Source: Whitmania pigra (lineage: Eukaryota; Annelida; Clitellata; Hirudinida; Haemopidae). Taken from it: a DNA stretch of 64,000 bases. Under the pieces are notes generated by a model, which ran no database searches, was not told the DNA's origin, and worked only from the letters and a program-made list of their open reading frames with translations. The DNA lies in NCBI GenBank assembly GCA_021613335.1, contig JAJTWR010000090.1, positions 1,552,501 to 1,616,500 on the forward strand, read 5' to 3'. Of the stretch, positions 1 through 11,402 are shown piece by piece (within the stretch, counting starts at the first letter, position 1; every line of letters begins with the position of its first letter). The translations under genes were made by a program, and so were the position numbers.

Positions 1-539
1 AAATATATGAATCATTGAGCGGATGTAATAGTTGATGGATAGATAATATTGGATGATATTGCAAAATCTATCCACAGAACCTTAAGGCATACGGAATGAC
101 AGATGGACGAGAAAAAGAAAAATAACGACGATGCCTCGTACAAGAAAGCCAGAGCAAAAACCAGTCATCCGCACTCCAAAAAGTTGATTTCCTAACCTTT
201 GAACTGTACCAGAAACACGGGTGACCTAGAAAATGAGTGGAAAACATAGATAATTAATTAAACAAACAAAGTTTTTCACAACGAAGATGGATCGTCTGGG
301 AGCATAAGGCATGGAAAATTGACTCCATCCATCAACTACAGGTAACTTCTTTCAAATATCCACAAAGTGGTCACTCCCTCTTACTCTCTCCAGTCCTCAG
401 CATCTCTCCAGTTTCCTGTTCCTTTCAAGATCTCCTTCATCAAACAGGTCTGCCATCTCCCTGGATCCATTTATTTTCCCATCCACCAATCTATCAGTCC
501 ATTCATTCCTTCTTCCAAACTTCTATTAAACGTTAATCC

Positions 540-662
540 TTTCATTCAAACGTGCACTCATTCATTCTTCGGTTCATTCAATCATTCATTCATTTGTTCA
601 TCGGTTCATTCATCCTTTCTTCCTTCCTTCCTTCCATTCATTCATCCATTCATCCAACTTCT
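540..662 (+). repeat. TTCA/CATC-rich degenerate tetranucleotide repeat
   Basis: Imperfect repeats of TTCA and CATC (cattcattc, ttccttcc). The complementary TGAA/GAAC repeat lies about 140 bp downstream. Short ORFs crossing this stretch have Ser/His/Pro/Phe-rich low-complexity products, so I do not call a gene. Confidence 0.85.
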
Positions 663-797
663 CTTCCATCTATCTTATCAGTCGATCCAAACAGCAAACA
701 TTTGCGGAGACATTCTTCTTTCCAGGCGAACACAGGAAGTTGTGTTCATGCCACTGGAGAACACGTTGTGAAGCGGTGGAGGAGTTTGTGCGCGAAC

Positions 798-905
798 GAA
801 TGAATGGATGAGAGTGTGAATGAAGTGATGGATGAATGAATGAATGAGTGAAAGAATAAATGAATGAACGAATGAACGAACGAACGAACGAAAGAATTAA
901 TGAAT
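798..905 (+). repeat. TGAA/CGAA tetranucleotide repeat
   Basis: Runs of tgaatgaatgaa and gaacgaacgaac, complementary in sense to the TTCA repeat at 540-662. The two arms could pair into a long imperfect hairpin around a unique spacer at about 663-797. A similar short GAAT run occurs at 1849-1890. Confidence 0.85.
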
Positions 906-1202
906 GAAGGCAAGAGAAAATAATTGTTGTGAGTTGAAGGATGGGGAGTCTTCCATCTTCATCCATAGAGAATCAGCGTTGATTTCCTAGCGCACCGATG
1001 AAGATGATGGTGATGATGATGATGATGATTGTGATGATGATTGTGATGATGATGACGATACCCAAGTTCAGAGACAATCTCAAACATTGTTGGTTCTTCT
1101 CTTCAGGTTTTAAATATTTGCAAATGTTTGGAATTGCTTTGACGTTCAAATTCAGATAAATGCTAAACGTTGTCGACTTCATCACCGTCATCATCGTCAG
1201 CG

Positions 1203-1410
1203 TCATCATCACCATCATCACCGTCATCGTCAGCGTCATCATCACCATCATCATCATCATCGTCAGCGTCATCATCACCATCATCATCATCATCGTCAGC
1301 GTCATCATCACCATCATCACCGTCATTGTCAGCGTTATCATCACCATCATCATCGTCATCGTCAGCGTCATCATCACCATCACCATCGTCATCATCATCA
1401 TCGTCACAAT
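1203..1410 (+). repeat. 33-bp minisatellite (five full units plus partial copies)
   Basis: Units begin at 1203, 1236, 1269, 1302 and 1335, with a partial copy from 1368 and a degenerate one just before 1203. Each unit is built from CAT/CGT/CAG triplets and ends with gtcagcg. Because 33 is a multiple of 3, long ORFs (Asp-rich on the minus strand, Ser- or Ile/Val-rich on the plus strand) stay open across it. They are a by-product of the repeat, not evidence of a gene. A short (GAT)n tract at 996-1060 precedes it. Confidence 0.9.
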
Positions 1411-1558
1411 GGCTGCTTGTTACACTCACTATCATTTTTATGGCCGGCACAAACAGCGGAAGTCGATGGCGGGTGGCTCTTGAGGGAGGAAAGTGTTTGA
1501 ACTGCCATCGAAAAACAAGCACTGCCATGGATAGATTACCTCCTATCACGTGCTCTGA

Positions 1559-1595
1559 TAATGATTATGATGATGATGACGATGACGATGACGAC

Positions 1596-1645
<50 letters not shown>

Positions 1646-1669
1646 GGATGATGATGATGATGATGATGA

Positions 1670-1766
<97 letters not shown>

Positions 1767-1787
1767 GGATGATGATGATGATGATGA
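1559..1787 (+). repeat. (GAT)n trinucleotide microsatellite
   Basis: About 230 bp of nearly pure GAT/ATG triplets with rare GAC and GAG interruptions. It produces poly-Asp and poly-Met frames that are not credible proteins. Confidence 0.95.
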
Positions 1788-2219
1788 CGCCGATTGTGAT
1801 AATATTGTGGATGTTTTAGAATATGAATTATTATTATATAAGTAGACGAATGAATGAATGAATGAACGAACGAATGAATGAATGAATAAATAAGAGTGAT
1901 TGAAGGACTTGCGAGAGAAGCTGAATGATGGAAATTACTGTGACTGACATCACGGAGACATCGGTAATTCCCTATTTTAATTAAATTAATCTGTAATTAT
2001 ATAATAAATAATTTAAATCCATAATTAGTAATTATGACTCAGCAGCTCTCACTTTCTGAAGTATTAAACATGTCACGTGCTCAGCTGTCCATAAAAGGGA
2101 ACGAGGACAATAATTAGCCTTCGAAATGACGGCCTGACCATGACGAAGGTGTGAATGGTGATGATGATGATGATGGTGGTGGTGGTTATGATAACCATAT
2201 GATATGGTGACGTCATGGG

Positions 2220-2307
2220 AAAGTTATCCGTGCGGTTAAGACTTTCATTTTGGTGCGAATCCATTAGGAGTTCGAATCCTAGACATTCGCAGCTTTCATA
2301 ACCATAT
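2220..2307 (+). repeat. tRNA-like SINE head or tRNA pseudogene (tentative)
   Basis: An A-box-like segment (tccgtgcggttaag, about 2227-2240) is followed by a B-box-like segment (gagttcgaatcct, about 2268-2280), roughly 30 bases apart, as in the internal RNA polymerase III promoter of Leu/Ser-type tRNAs. I could not fold a proper cloverleaf: the T arm does not pair when the canonical TTCGAAT is placed in the loop. The pure (AAT)n tract that follows directly suggests a tRNA-derived SINE with a microsatellite tail rather than a functional tRNA. Confidence 0.35.
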
Positions 2308-3640
<1,333 letters not shown>

Positions 3641-3815
3641 GGTTGAATGGGTAGATAGGCGGATAAACTGGGCAGATGGGTTTATATGAGTAGATGGGTA
3701 GGTTACGTGGGCAGATGGGTGGTTTACATAGTTACATGGCTGGGTTACGTGGGCAGATGGGTGGTTTACATAGTTACATGGCTGGGTTACGTGGGTGGGT
3801 TGCATGGGTAAATAG
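3641..3815 (+). repeat. 42-bp tandem repeat (G-rich strand plus)
   Basis: A 42-bp unit (ggttacgtgggcagatgggt and following bases) starts at about 3700 and 3742, with a partial third copy from about 3784 and degenerate shorter copies from 3641. On the minus strand this reads as a 14-residue repeated peptide, because 42 is a multiple of 3. No surrounding gene supports coding. Confidence 0.85.
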
Positions 3816-4429
3816 GTGAGTTACTTGTATAGTTGTGCGGAGAGATAGCTAAATCGATCAATTCAGAATGGCTCTCTCTCTAAATCACCCTATTGTAGTT
3901 TTTAAAATCGTATTTTTTCTTCTGGAGACATTTCGAAAGACAAGACAATCTGAGGTAAGCTGGGTGTTTACGTACATGATCTAAGTACAGGTAGGAGGTA
4001 TATCCAAAGAGACAATGAAATAAATTCCGGGATGTGGATTTGATGATTGTTCTAAAACCATTCTTTACTCAATTTCCTGAAATTATTGCTAGTACTGGTA
4101 GTAGCAGTAACAACTACTAGCTGTTGATATAGCGCTGCATTTCTTCAAGAATGCCAATCTTACATTACATACGTGGTTTGAGACGGTGGAAAAAAATCGA
4201 AATTAAACCTCACAACACCACTTTCAACTGCACCTGTTTAACCCGACCCACTAACCAATGGTGTTAGGTTCCACTCAGAGACCTTCAATCCATCCAATCA
4301 ACAACGAGGCCGCACATTGTTCCCCCGGGGATGGTTAAGGACAGAAAACAATCTTCATAAAGGCTCGTCATCTCGTTAAAAGTAAATCGAGTTGTTGGCT
4401 CCAACACCCACCTGACCAATCAGGAGTGC
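3816..4429. other. Intergenic DNA, nothing recognised
   Basis: No ORF, RNA gene or mobile-element signature seen. The segment from about 4200 is less AT-rich and leads into the candidate promoter. Confidence 0.5.
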
Positions 4430-4500
4430 CTATCCACCCTCCGCCACCCAATGGACTTCATGACGACTTTATAAAGTCCGCGATGGCATCATCACTCAAA
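4425..4500 (+). promoter_or_regulatory. Candidate TATA-type core promoter
   Basis: Within 60 bp lie an inverted-CCAAT-like accaatcagg, a C-rich box (ccaccctccgccaccc), a second CCAAT, a TGACG half-site and a TATA element inside a perfect 14-bp palindrome, gactttataaagtc (4465-4478). The palindrome makes direction ambiguous. CCAAT and the C-rich box upstream favour plus-strand transcription. No confirmed transcript unit follows, so this is inference. Confidence 0.25.
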
Positions 4501-5668
4501 TTGACGAGATGACCAATCGCTTTGACACGGCAATATTTTCTTTTATTTATTTGATTAAAGTTTGTCGCATAACTAGGATGATTTGGAATATTTTCACACT
4601 ATTTGCAGTATTTAAAGCGATTCGCCAAAAATAAATTAGAAGCATTCCCACCTGTGATTGGTTCCGCCTATTAATCAAATCAACCGATTATACAACAACA
4701 AAACCAACAATTACAAGACCCGTGTGCTCTTATTTCTTAGGCCTTGAACACCATAGTGCCCTTTACATCTTGCAATAGATAATTCGGCACTTAAAATATA
4801 TGCCATATATAGATAAATAAATAAATAAAATAAACTAGTTATTACATAACCTATTAATTGATTAGCCAATTAATTAATGAAAGCACATGTCCAGATGTTG
4901 AATCGTTTCATTGAAGACACCATTCACCACCAACTAGGTGGCGACACTTGACAAGCTCCCGAAAGTTAGGATTTCCACCGAGGTCAATCGAAAAAATGAT
5001 TCGGACATCTTAAGACGATGATCAAAAGTGAATCTAGATTAATAGGATCCGTAATAGTTTCGTCGTTGTTGTAAAGATCAAGAGCAATGATACGGTTTCG
5101 TTGCTGTCAAGATCAGTTAAGAGTTATTGCAATACAATTATAACACAAATAATAAACCATAATTATCTTCGAAAATTAAGCAATTACATTATCATGCCAC
5201 CACGAATGACAACAATAAGAATGATGTTATTTTAATTAACCAATGCCATCAATCAATTAACCATCTAAGTAGCAGCCAAAAGCCAACAAAAACCTTCCGC
5301 TCACCAACCCTACCCGAATTCGATCAACTCGACCCAATTAAGCTCAAAGCAACGCAAGTGTTTCTGAGGAGTTATTCGGTAATACTAGACTGTAAAGAAA
5401 TAGGGACAAAGAATACCAGGGATTAGGAAATCTAAACACTAAAAATAACATTCACGAAAAGCCCAAAACCTAGAGACCTACAGAGTGGATTGAGGATCAC
5501 TTTCACTTTCGACGAAAGAACTAAACGAAACTCAAACTTTCCAGAGTGACCAAAAGGACATCCAAAGAGAACTCCCTCCATCATCAAACACAATGCTCCA
5601 AATCGAACTAATTAACGAAAACAGAGAAAAACACGTCTGCTCTTCAGACAAGTTCACCCAGGAAAGGC
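4501..5668. other. Intergenic DNA with one short dispersed repeat
   Basis: A segment at about 4542-4588 (tttatttgattaaagt ... gcataact ... gatgatttgga) closely resembles one at about 19709-19750. From about 5280 the composition changes to A/C-rich and less AT-rich. No recognised protein occurs in this stretch. Confidence 0.45.
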
Positions 5669-6249
5669 ATGGACTGCCAAAAAGTCGAAACAGAAACCGC
5701 AAATTCCGACGATGAGAAACTAAAAAATAAAATCTCTAAGCGAGCCGCTCACAAAAATCATTTCCCACCGGACGTCTGCAAGTTTCTTTTCTTTGAAGAA
5801 CAACAACGAAGGATTACCACCAACTGGCAAACAGGAAACCACAACAAAAATGGCAATATAATAATAACGACATTACAGCCAACAACGATAACATGGAAAT
5901 GCACTCGAATACAAACATTGGTGCGCCCCAAGAAACCCGATGACTCGAAATCTGATCAGGAATCAGAATTTTGTTTGCAGTAAATCGAGAGAAATCATGC
6001 AAAATGTACACACAGTTGGAGGATGGAGTGAAAAATAAAATGAGGAGGAGAATGATCGATGAGAAATTGGAGAAATACTTTTCATCGAGAGCTCAAATCT
6101 ACAAGTCTCACCCGCTCGCTCGAGAAGCAAACGATCAGAATTTGACGAATCCTCGGAAATGGACGAAATCCAAGAATCGAAGTGTGTTTCACGGTGCCAG
6201 GTCGATGTCGGATGACATTCATTCGCAAGATACCTTTGCCCAACATTAG
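5669..6249 (+). other. Unrecognised ORF pair, possibly coding
   Basis: Two overlapping plus-strand open frames: 5669-5983 (104 codons, ATG start, charged) and a second frame open through about 5971-6249 (Lys/Arg-rich, ending DDIHSQDTFAQH). Just before the second frame lies ttttgtttgcag, a passable 3' splice acceptor ending at 5980. The region is less AT-rich than its surroundings. I recognise no domain. It could be the 3' part of a poorly conserved gene or non-coding sequence. Confidence 0.2.
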
Positions 6250-6915
6250 AATGATTGTTCAGAATAGTGATCGCCTGCCAAAAAAGCATCCAACAGCATA
6301 ACTTTGGCCCAAAAGCCCCAGCTCCAATCAGAGGATGAAATTCAGTTTCCCTTGGTTGAATGCAAGCTTGAGTCACCTAGTGCAGATCAAGAAAGCCTAA
6401 CAAAAGGCATGTGCATAATCAAGCAGGAGTCTAAGCAATCAAAGAGCTATCAATCCAAATAACCAAACCGATGAGTCGACCAATAGGATATCAAATAAAC
6501 CAGACTGCTTACAATCTGCCAATGGATTGTGCTTCCTCTAGATAGAGCTGTGACAGCCAATAAAACGACTCACAACACACAGCAACAGGTAAGGTAAGGT
6601 AAGCTCCAAGAATACCAACAAAATATTGTGCCATAACCATGCCTTTTCAATATTCATGAACAGACAAAGCCATCATGTTGGATATTTAGATAATAACCTG
6701 ATAACAACAAAATAATAATAATAATAATAATAGTAATAAAAAAATATTAATGACGACGACATTAATATTACAAAGAACATAAACCAAAATAGCTTTGATA
6801 AGATTGTTCTTGTAGATTTATCAAAAAGGAAGATGGGCAAAGGTACAAAAGTTGTCATTGGTAACAAAATGATGAGAACGGGAAGCTTTTTTTTTCTTCA
6901 TTACAAAAAAACGAC
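6250..6915. other. Intergenic / 3' flank of the hnRNP M-like gene
   Basis: Probably contains the 3' UTR of the minus-strand gene that ends at 6916. Includes a short (AAT)n run near 6717-6740 and a gtaag triplication near 6589-6603. Nothing else recognised. Confidence 0.4.
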
Positions 6916-8940
6916 TCAAACTTCAAATTTAACTTCGATCAATCTTCCGTCCACCTTCGTCCCGGTAAAAATGGCTGCAAGCAGACGACATGAAACGATC
7001 AATACCTTCTAGCGTGTGTAGTTAATTGGTAACTAAAACTTATTTTCTATTATGTTACTGTATTAACCTATTTTAATAACTACATTATAATTTTGCTAAT
7101 TATGTAGTTATACAATGACTCTTAAGTCGACTCAAGTCAATTTTGCTTTAAAAGTGCTACGAGCATTTAGTTTGAAACAATTAATTTATAGTTGCAATGG
7201 CGAAAGTCAACCGCCTTGCTGCCGGCTCACTTCGGCATCGAAATGTCCGCTTAATGCTTAACCCCCCAACTTAATGCTTTTCCGCAACTAGCTCCCCCAT
7301 ACTCACTGATGGCTCTCCTTGCGTCCTCGATGGAAGAAAATCTGACGGTGCCAATGCCTCGGGACTTTCCGTTCTCCGTTTTGATCTCTGCAAACTGAAT
7401 GTCACCTGAAACAAGCGAGCACAATGACAGCGAGTCACTATATGAGTTGAAGCATGACATGGTGAACACATCGAATGTAACCACCAGATTTCCCATTTAG
7501 CTATTTTAAAACATTCTTAACGACAAATAACGTAACGGTTAGCACTCGTCACCATCTTGCAGCTAGATACCTACCTGCTTCCTTAAACTTGTCTTTAAGA
7601 TTTTGCCACGTCATACCGAATGGAAGCTGAAATCAAAATAACCAATTATTAATATTATTATTATTATTATTATTATTACTATTATTATTCAAGGCCTTGT
7701 ATAAAAAATGAAGAGATAGCTAGAACATCATGTATACTTATAAATATCAACCAATCATGAGATACAAACGTTTTTAACTAAGACGACATTGCTCTCCTGT
7801 GGTGCTTGCCTGGTCCCCTGGAAAGGATGACTGTGGTGGTTTGCACTGCCATTGTTGACTCCATTGGCCATCCCCCCGTTCGGAAGGTAGCCGGCGGGAG
7901 GGTAGGGATGGTAGTTCACGTTCGGATTAAACACGCCGGGCACCCTGGGACCCACGCCGAAGGGTAAGTTGGACCAGCCATAGGTTCTGAGCTCGTTGAG
8001 GAGGTTCAGGCCGTTGTTCGCATTGAGGCCACCAAAAAAGGCACCTGGATTGAAGGGATTGAAGTTTCGTGCCCCCGCATTGGCCCTGGTACTGACGGAA
8101 TTGTTGTTGCTGCTGCCGCTGACCAGGCTGGCACTGTTACTGGGACTGGCAACATTGCCAAAGAGGCCACCTATAGGATATTTTTATTATCCAATTTATC
8201 CATTGGTGTTCATACTAATACAATACACACACACACACACACACAAATTTAAAAAATCTCAAACACAGATGAAAACATTTTAAAATGATTTTTAACAGCA
8301 CAACTCCTGAAACCAAAAAAACATCTTGCAACTAGCACCTTCAAAGTCAAACAAGATACTCACTGAAGAACTTTGCGTAATTAAGGCTGAGAAGGTTGTT
8401 CACAATCATGATGTCTGCGAACAACAAAAGGACAAGAAGTGTTAAATTGGTTCGTTTAATCACCTCATCAGAGCCACATTGCATCGGTCGTCTGCTCCAA
8501 AAACCGAACCGTTTCGTTCCGCACAAAAATCTTAGTAAATCATCTCACTTGTAAGCTGCCCAATGTTGAAGAGGGGATGGCCGCCGGGACCGAGGCCCAC
8601 CCCGACGCCCTTAAGGCCTGCGGGCAGAACGGCTGGAATGAACTGAGGTGTGGATTCGGCCATCTTGTCCATGCGCACGTTCATCTGCCTGTCGTACAGG
8701 TACTGGCCGTTGAACATGGCTGAAAAGAAAGTATTTTCCACTTAGGTAGAATTGCAATAGAGCAACATATAATTACAATATAAATGTCAGTTTACAAAAT
8801 TGAAGTTATTTAAGTAAATTTTTTAAAAACTTTAAATTAAAATCAAATCCTTTGATACAAAATCGAAATGACAATCTGAGTGCAACAGTCTGAAACAACA
8901 ACTTTTTTAAATGGACCATAAGACCTTGTAGCAGTTGGTC

Positions 8941-8981
<41 letters not shown>

Positions 8982-10647
8982 TTACAATACAAAATAAACC
9001 ATTGCAAGCACTAACTACGAAAACCACAACATCCACTATCAGTACGCAACGGGATAAAGTCATAAAAATCTGTCATGAAATCTTTTCAAAGACCAACCTA
9101 TGGCCTGGATGGCCTCGATGGCACTTTCGTAGCGGACAGTGGCCATGCCTCTGCTCGAGCCATCCTTGTCGAGTTTCAACTCGGTGTGGGAGATGTTGCC
9201 GGCCATCACGAAGACCTCCTTCAGCTTCTTGACTGTTATGTTGTAGTCCAACTGAGAATTACACGAAGGGATTGAAAAGCATCAGATGTGTAGGAATCAT
9301 TATGGGATTTTGTTTGCCCAATTAGGTTAATTTTACTATGATATTCCTTATGTATTTCCATTTGGTAGAGGCTAAGATGCATTGTATCGAAAATTTGTTT
9401 TTAACAGGACGTATGTAATCTATACAAGTTTAGACATGCTCACATGCAGTAAACGTTTCTTATTAATAAACAATAAGCTCATGAATATTAATCGCTCACA
9501 TTTGCAATGAAGATTTGGTTGCTGATATTGTCCACGTCGACGCCCAGCATGCACAGGACCTGCATGGTGCTGGGCAGGATGGCGCTCGGGGCCATCGGGT
9601 TGCCGAGGGAGCCCACCTCCATCCCGAGGCTGCTCGACGGGTTCTGAAGTTTGTTGTAAAAGAGGCGGTCCTTTTCCTTCTCCTGCAATTGAAGGCACAG
9701 ATTGAGTGTTCTCATTACCATAAATTATGAATGCAAAAGCAAAGAATGTCAATCATGGGTTTCACCTCCCACTTTCCTAGGGTTGTTGATTAGAGCAGTG
9801 AATTGGTATGAGATGAATATTAACTATCTATTAGCATTTTTGTTTTTTAATATTCAAATTCAACATTCAATACCTGACATTGCAAAATAAAGTGAATCTC
9901 ATTAGAATGCTAACCTCTCTCACAACTAGTTGCCTTCCTTTGAGGTCACTTCTGTGAAGCACTTCAATCGCTCTGTCTGCCAGTTCACGACCTTTCACCT
10001 CTATTACCCTGGATTACGGGGTCAGCAACGAGGTAGGTCAGCATCACGCAGCTATAAATAGTAACCGTAATCTCACCCTGCTCCCGTGCTCTTTCCTTCG
10101 GTGCTTTCGAATATCTCCACATAGCACACCTCTGATCCCACTGTGGAAACGTGCTTTGCGTTAAGAGTGATGTCGATAATGAGAGCAATAAAACATTTAT
10201 AAAAACGTTTGAAAATAAAAAATAACACGGTGGTCCTCCGTGTATCATGTGTTCGTGTCATGATTAAAACGGTCTGTGCCGGCGAAATTATCGTGAACGT
10301 TGATCAATAGCACTGTTGTAATTTGATAACGTTAATGTGTAATAATTACTAAGTCGAATGTAACAACTATTTAACCCGTGCAATTATGAACCATAAATTC
10401 AATAACATAAAAAAAACTTCACTAATCAACCTTTTTCTTTGAACAGGTCTTTGAGGTCTTGCCACCTCAAGTCATAAGGAATGTTTGAAACATGGAGTCG
10501 AACTCTTGTATCTCTGCAGCTGGCACTGTTACTACCGTTGGTGTCAGTATTGCTGTCATTGCTGCTACTGTTGTGACTGCTGCTAGTGGTAGCTGTGGCA
10601 GTGGTGGTGTTGTTGTTGTTGTTGCCTAGACTTACTGACGCTGACAT
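6916..10647 (-). CDS. HNRNPM: hnRNP M / MYEF2-type protein with three RRM domains
   Basis: Nuclear RNA-binding protein of the hnRNP M/MYEF2 family (Drosophila relative Rumpelstiltskin), which regulates alternative splicing and mRNA fate. Coding exons in transcript order: 10647-10431, 10140-10077, 10008-9915, 9682-9500, 9251-9098, 8719-8549, 8414-8364, 8170-7770, 7626-7575, 7405-7307, 6974-6916. All have GT-AG borders and matching phases and give 514 aa. RRM1 lies at about residues 48-125 (LHVSNIPYD; RNP1 KSTGAGVIEV). RRM2 is about 180-255 (IFIANLDYNI; RNP1 SSRGMATVRY). RRM3 is about 438-512 (VVLVKNLPFG; RNP1 KSRGIGTVRF). The N-terminus is Asn/Thr/Ser-rich. The RRM2-RRM3 linker is Asn/Gly/Pro-rich and carries none of the long Met/Arg repeat of vertebrate hnRNP M. 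Start: ATG at 10647, the only ATG in exon 1 ahead of RRM1. The terminal exon was found only by splice and phase matching; it completes the last RRM3 strand (LIEVKFEV). Confidence 0.9.
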
Positions 10648-11402
10648 CTCACAAATGCATAGAAATAACCATCAACTGCAATTGTCATAAATGTTCAGTG
10701 GTCAGTGCATTCAAAATAACTTTTTTTTAAAAATGTTTTAAGCAGTCTTAATCTCTTAATCGTGGAAATGATTTTCAGAAATTAAGTTATGAAATTGCAA
10801 ACATTGCAAATTAATTTGGAGTAAATAATCAACCAGTAGATGCTTAAATTAGCTGGTTTTGATCGAAACGCATTAAACTGAAACAAGCCAGAACCCATGA
10901 ATACAAAGATTACTAAAAAATATAGCAATACTAGGCTAATCCTGATATAACCTCGTAAAACACGCTCCTTTCACGAGATAACTAACTTGACAACGAAATG
11001 CTTGAGAAAAATGCAGCGAACGTTCACCTGAATAAATAAAGTGTTAATAGCTTCCAAACAAAGTCGCCGCAAAAGCAGACAAAAAGCACAACAACGTTAT
11101 AAATTCGCTTAATGAGGGAACAAGAACTAGTTGCCAAAAATACAAACATACAAGAGGTCGGCTTTGTGCTTAAGTCGCTGAAATTTTATGGAAAATATTA
11201 GAAATGCATTTTGTAGTTTTTACATTTTATATAAATTAAAAAATATTAATAAAAGCAATTTAACTTATTACTAAAGATTATTGAAAAATAACTGATTAAA
11301 GATGAGAAAAAATATTTTTAACATTAAATAAATTAATGTTCATTTCATAAAAAAATAGCATCTTCAAAACATTTAACTAATTATCGTGTGTACGCTTTAC
11401 TG
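10648..11402. promoter_or_regulatory. Shared divergent intergenic region (hnRNP M-like / ASTE1)
   Basis: About 755 bp separate two start codons on opposite strands. It should hold both 5' UTRs and promoters. It is AT-rich, and I see no clear TATA box, CpG-rich core or other motif that fixes a start site. Confidence 0.5.

Noticed and set aside
1203..1410. CRISPR-like direct repeats
   Set aside because: The units are contiguous without spacers and the genome is eukaryotic.
1160..1736. Long ORFs of Asp/Ser/Met/Ile-rich protein on both strands
   Set aside because: They are translations of the 33-bp and GAT repeats, open in several frames at once, with no flanking gene structure.
2220..2290. A functional tRNA-Leu or tRNA-Ser gene
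   Set aside because: The B box is good, but the T stem does not pair in the canonical register and no acceptor stem could be closed.
5963..6376. Minus-strand 137-codon ORF
   Set aside because: No recognisable domain, and it overlaps a plus-strand frame of similar quality; I could not choose it over chance.
7755..9752. Plus-strand ORFs overlapping hnRNP M exons (e.g. 7996-8283, 9002-9275, 9515-9730)
   Set aside because: Antisense shadows of well-supported minus-strand exons.
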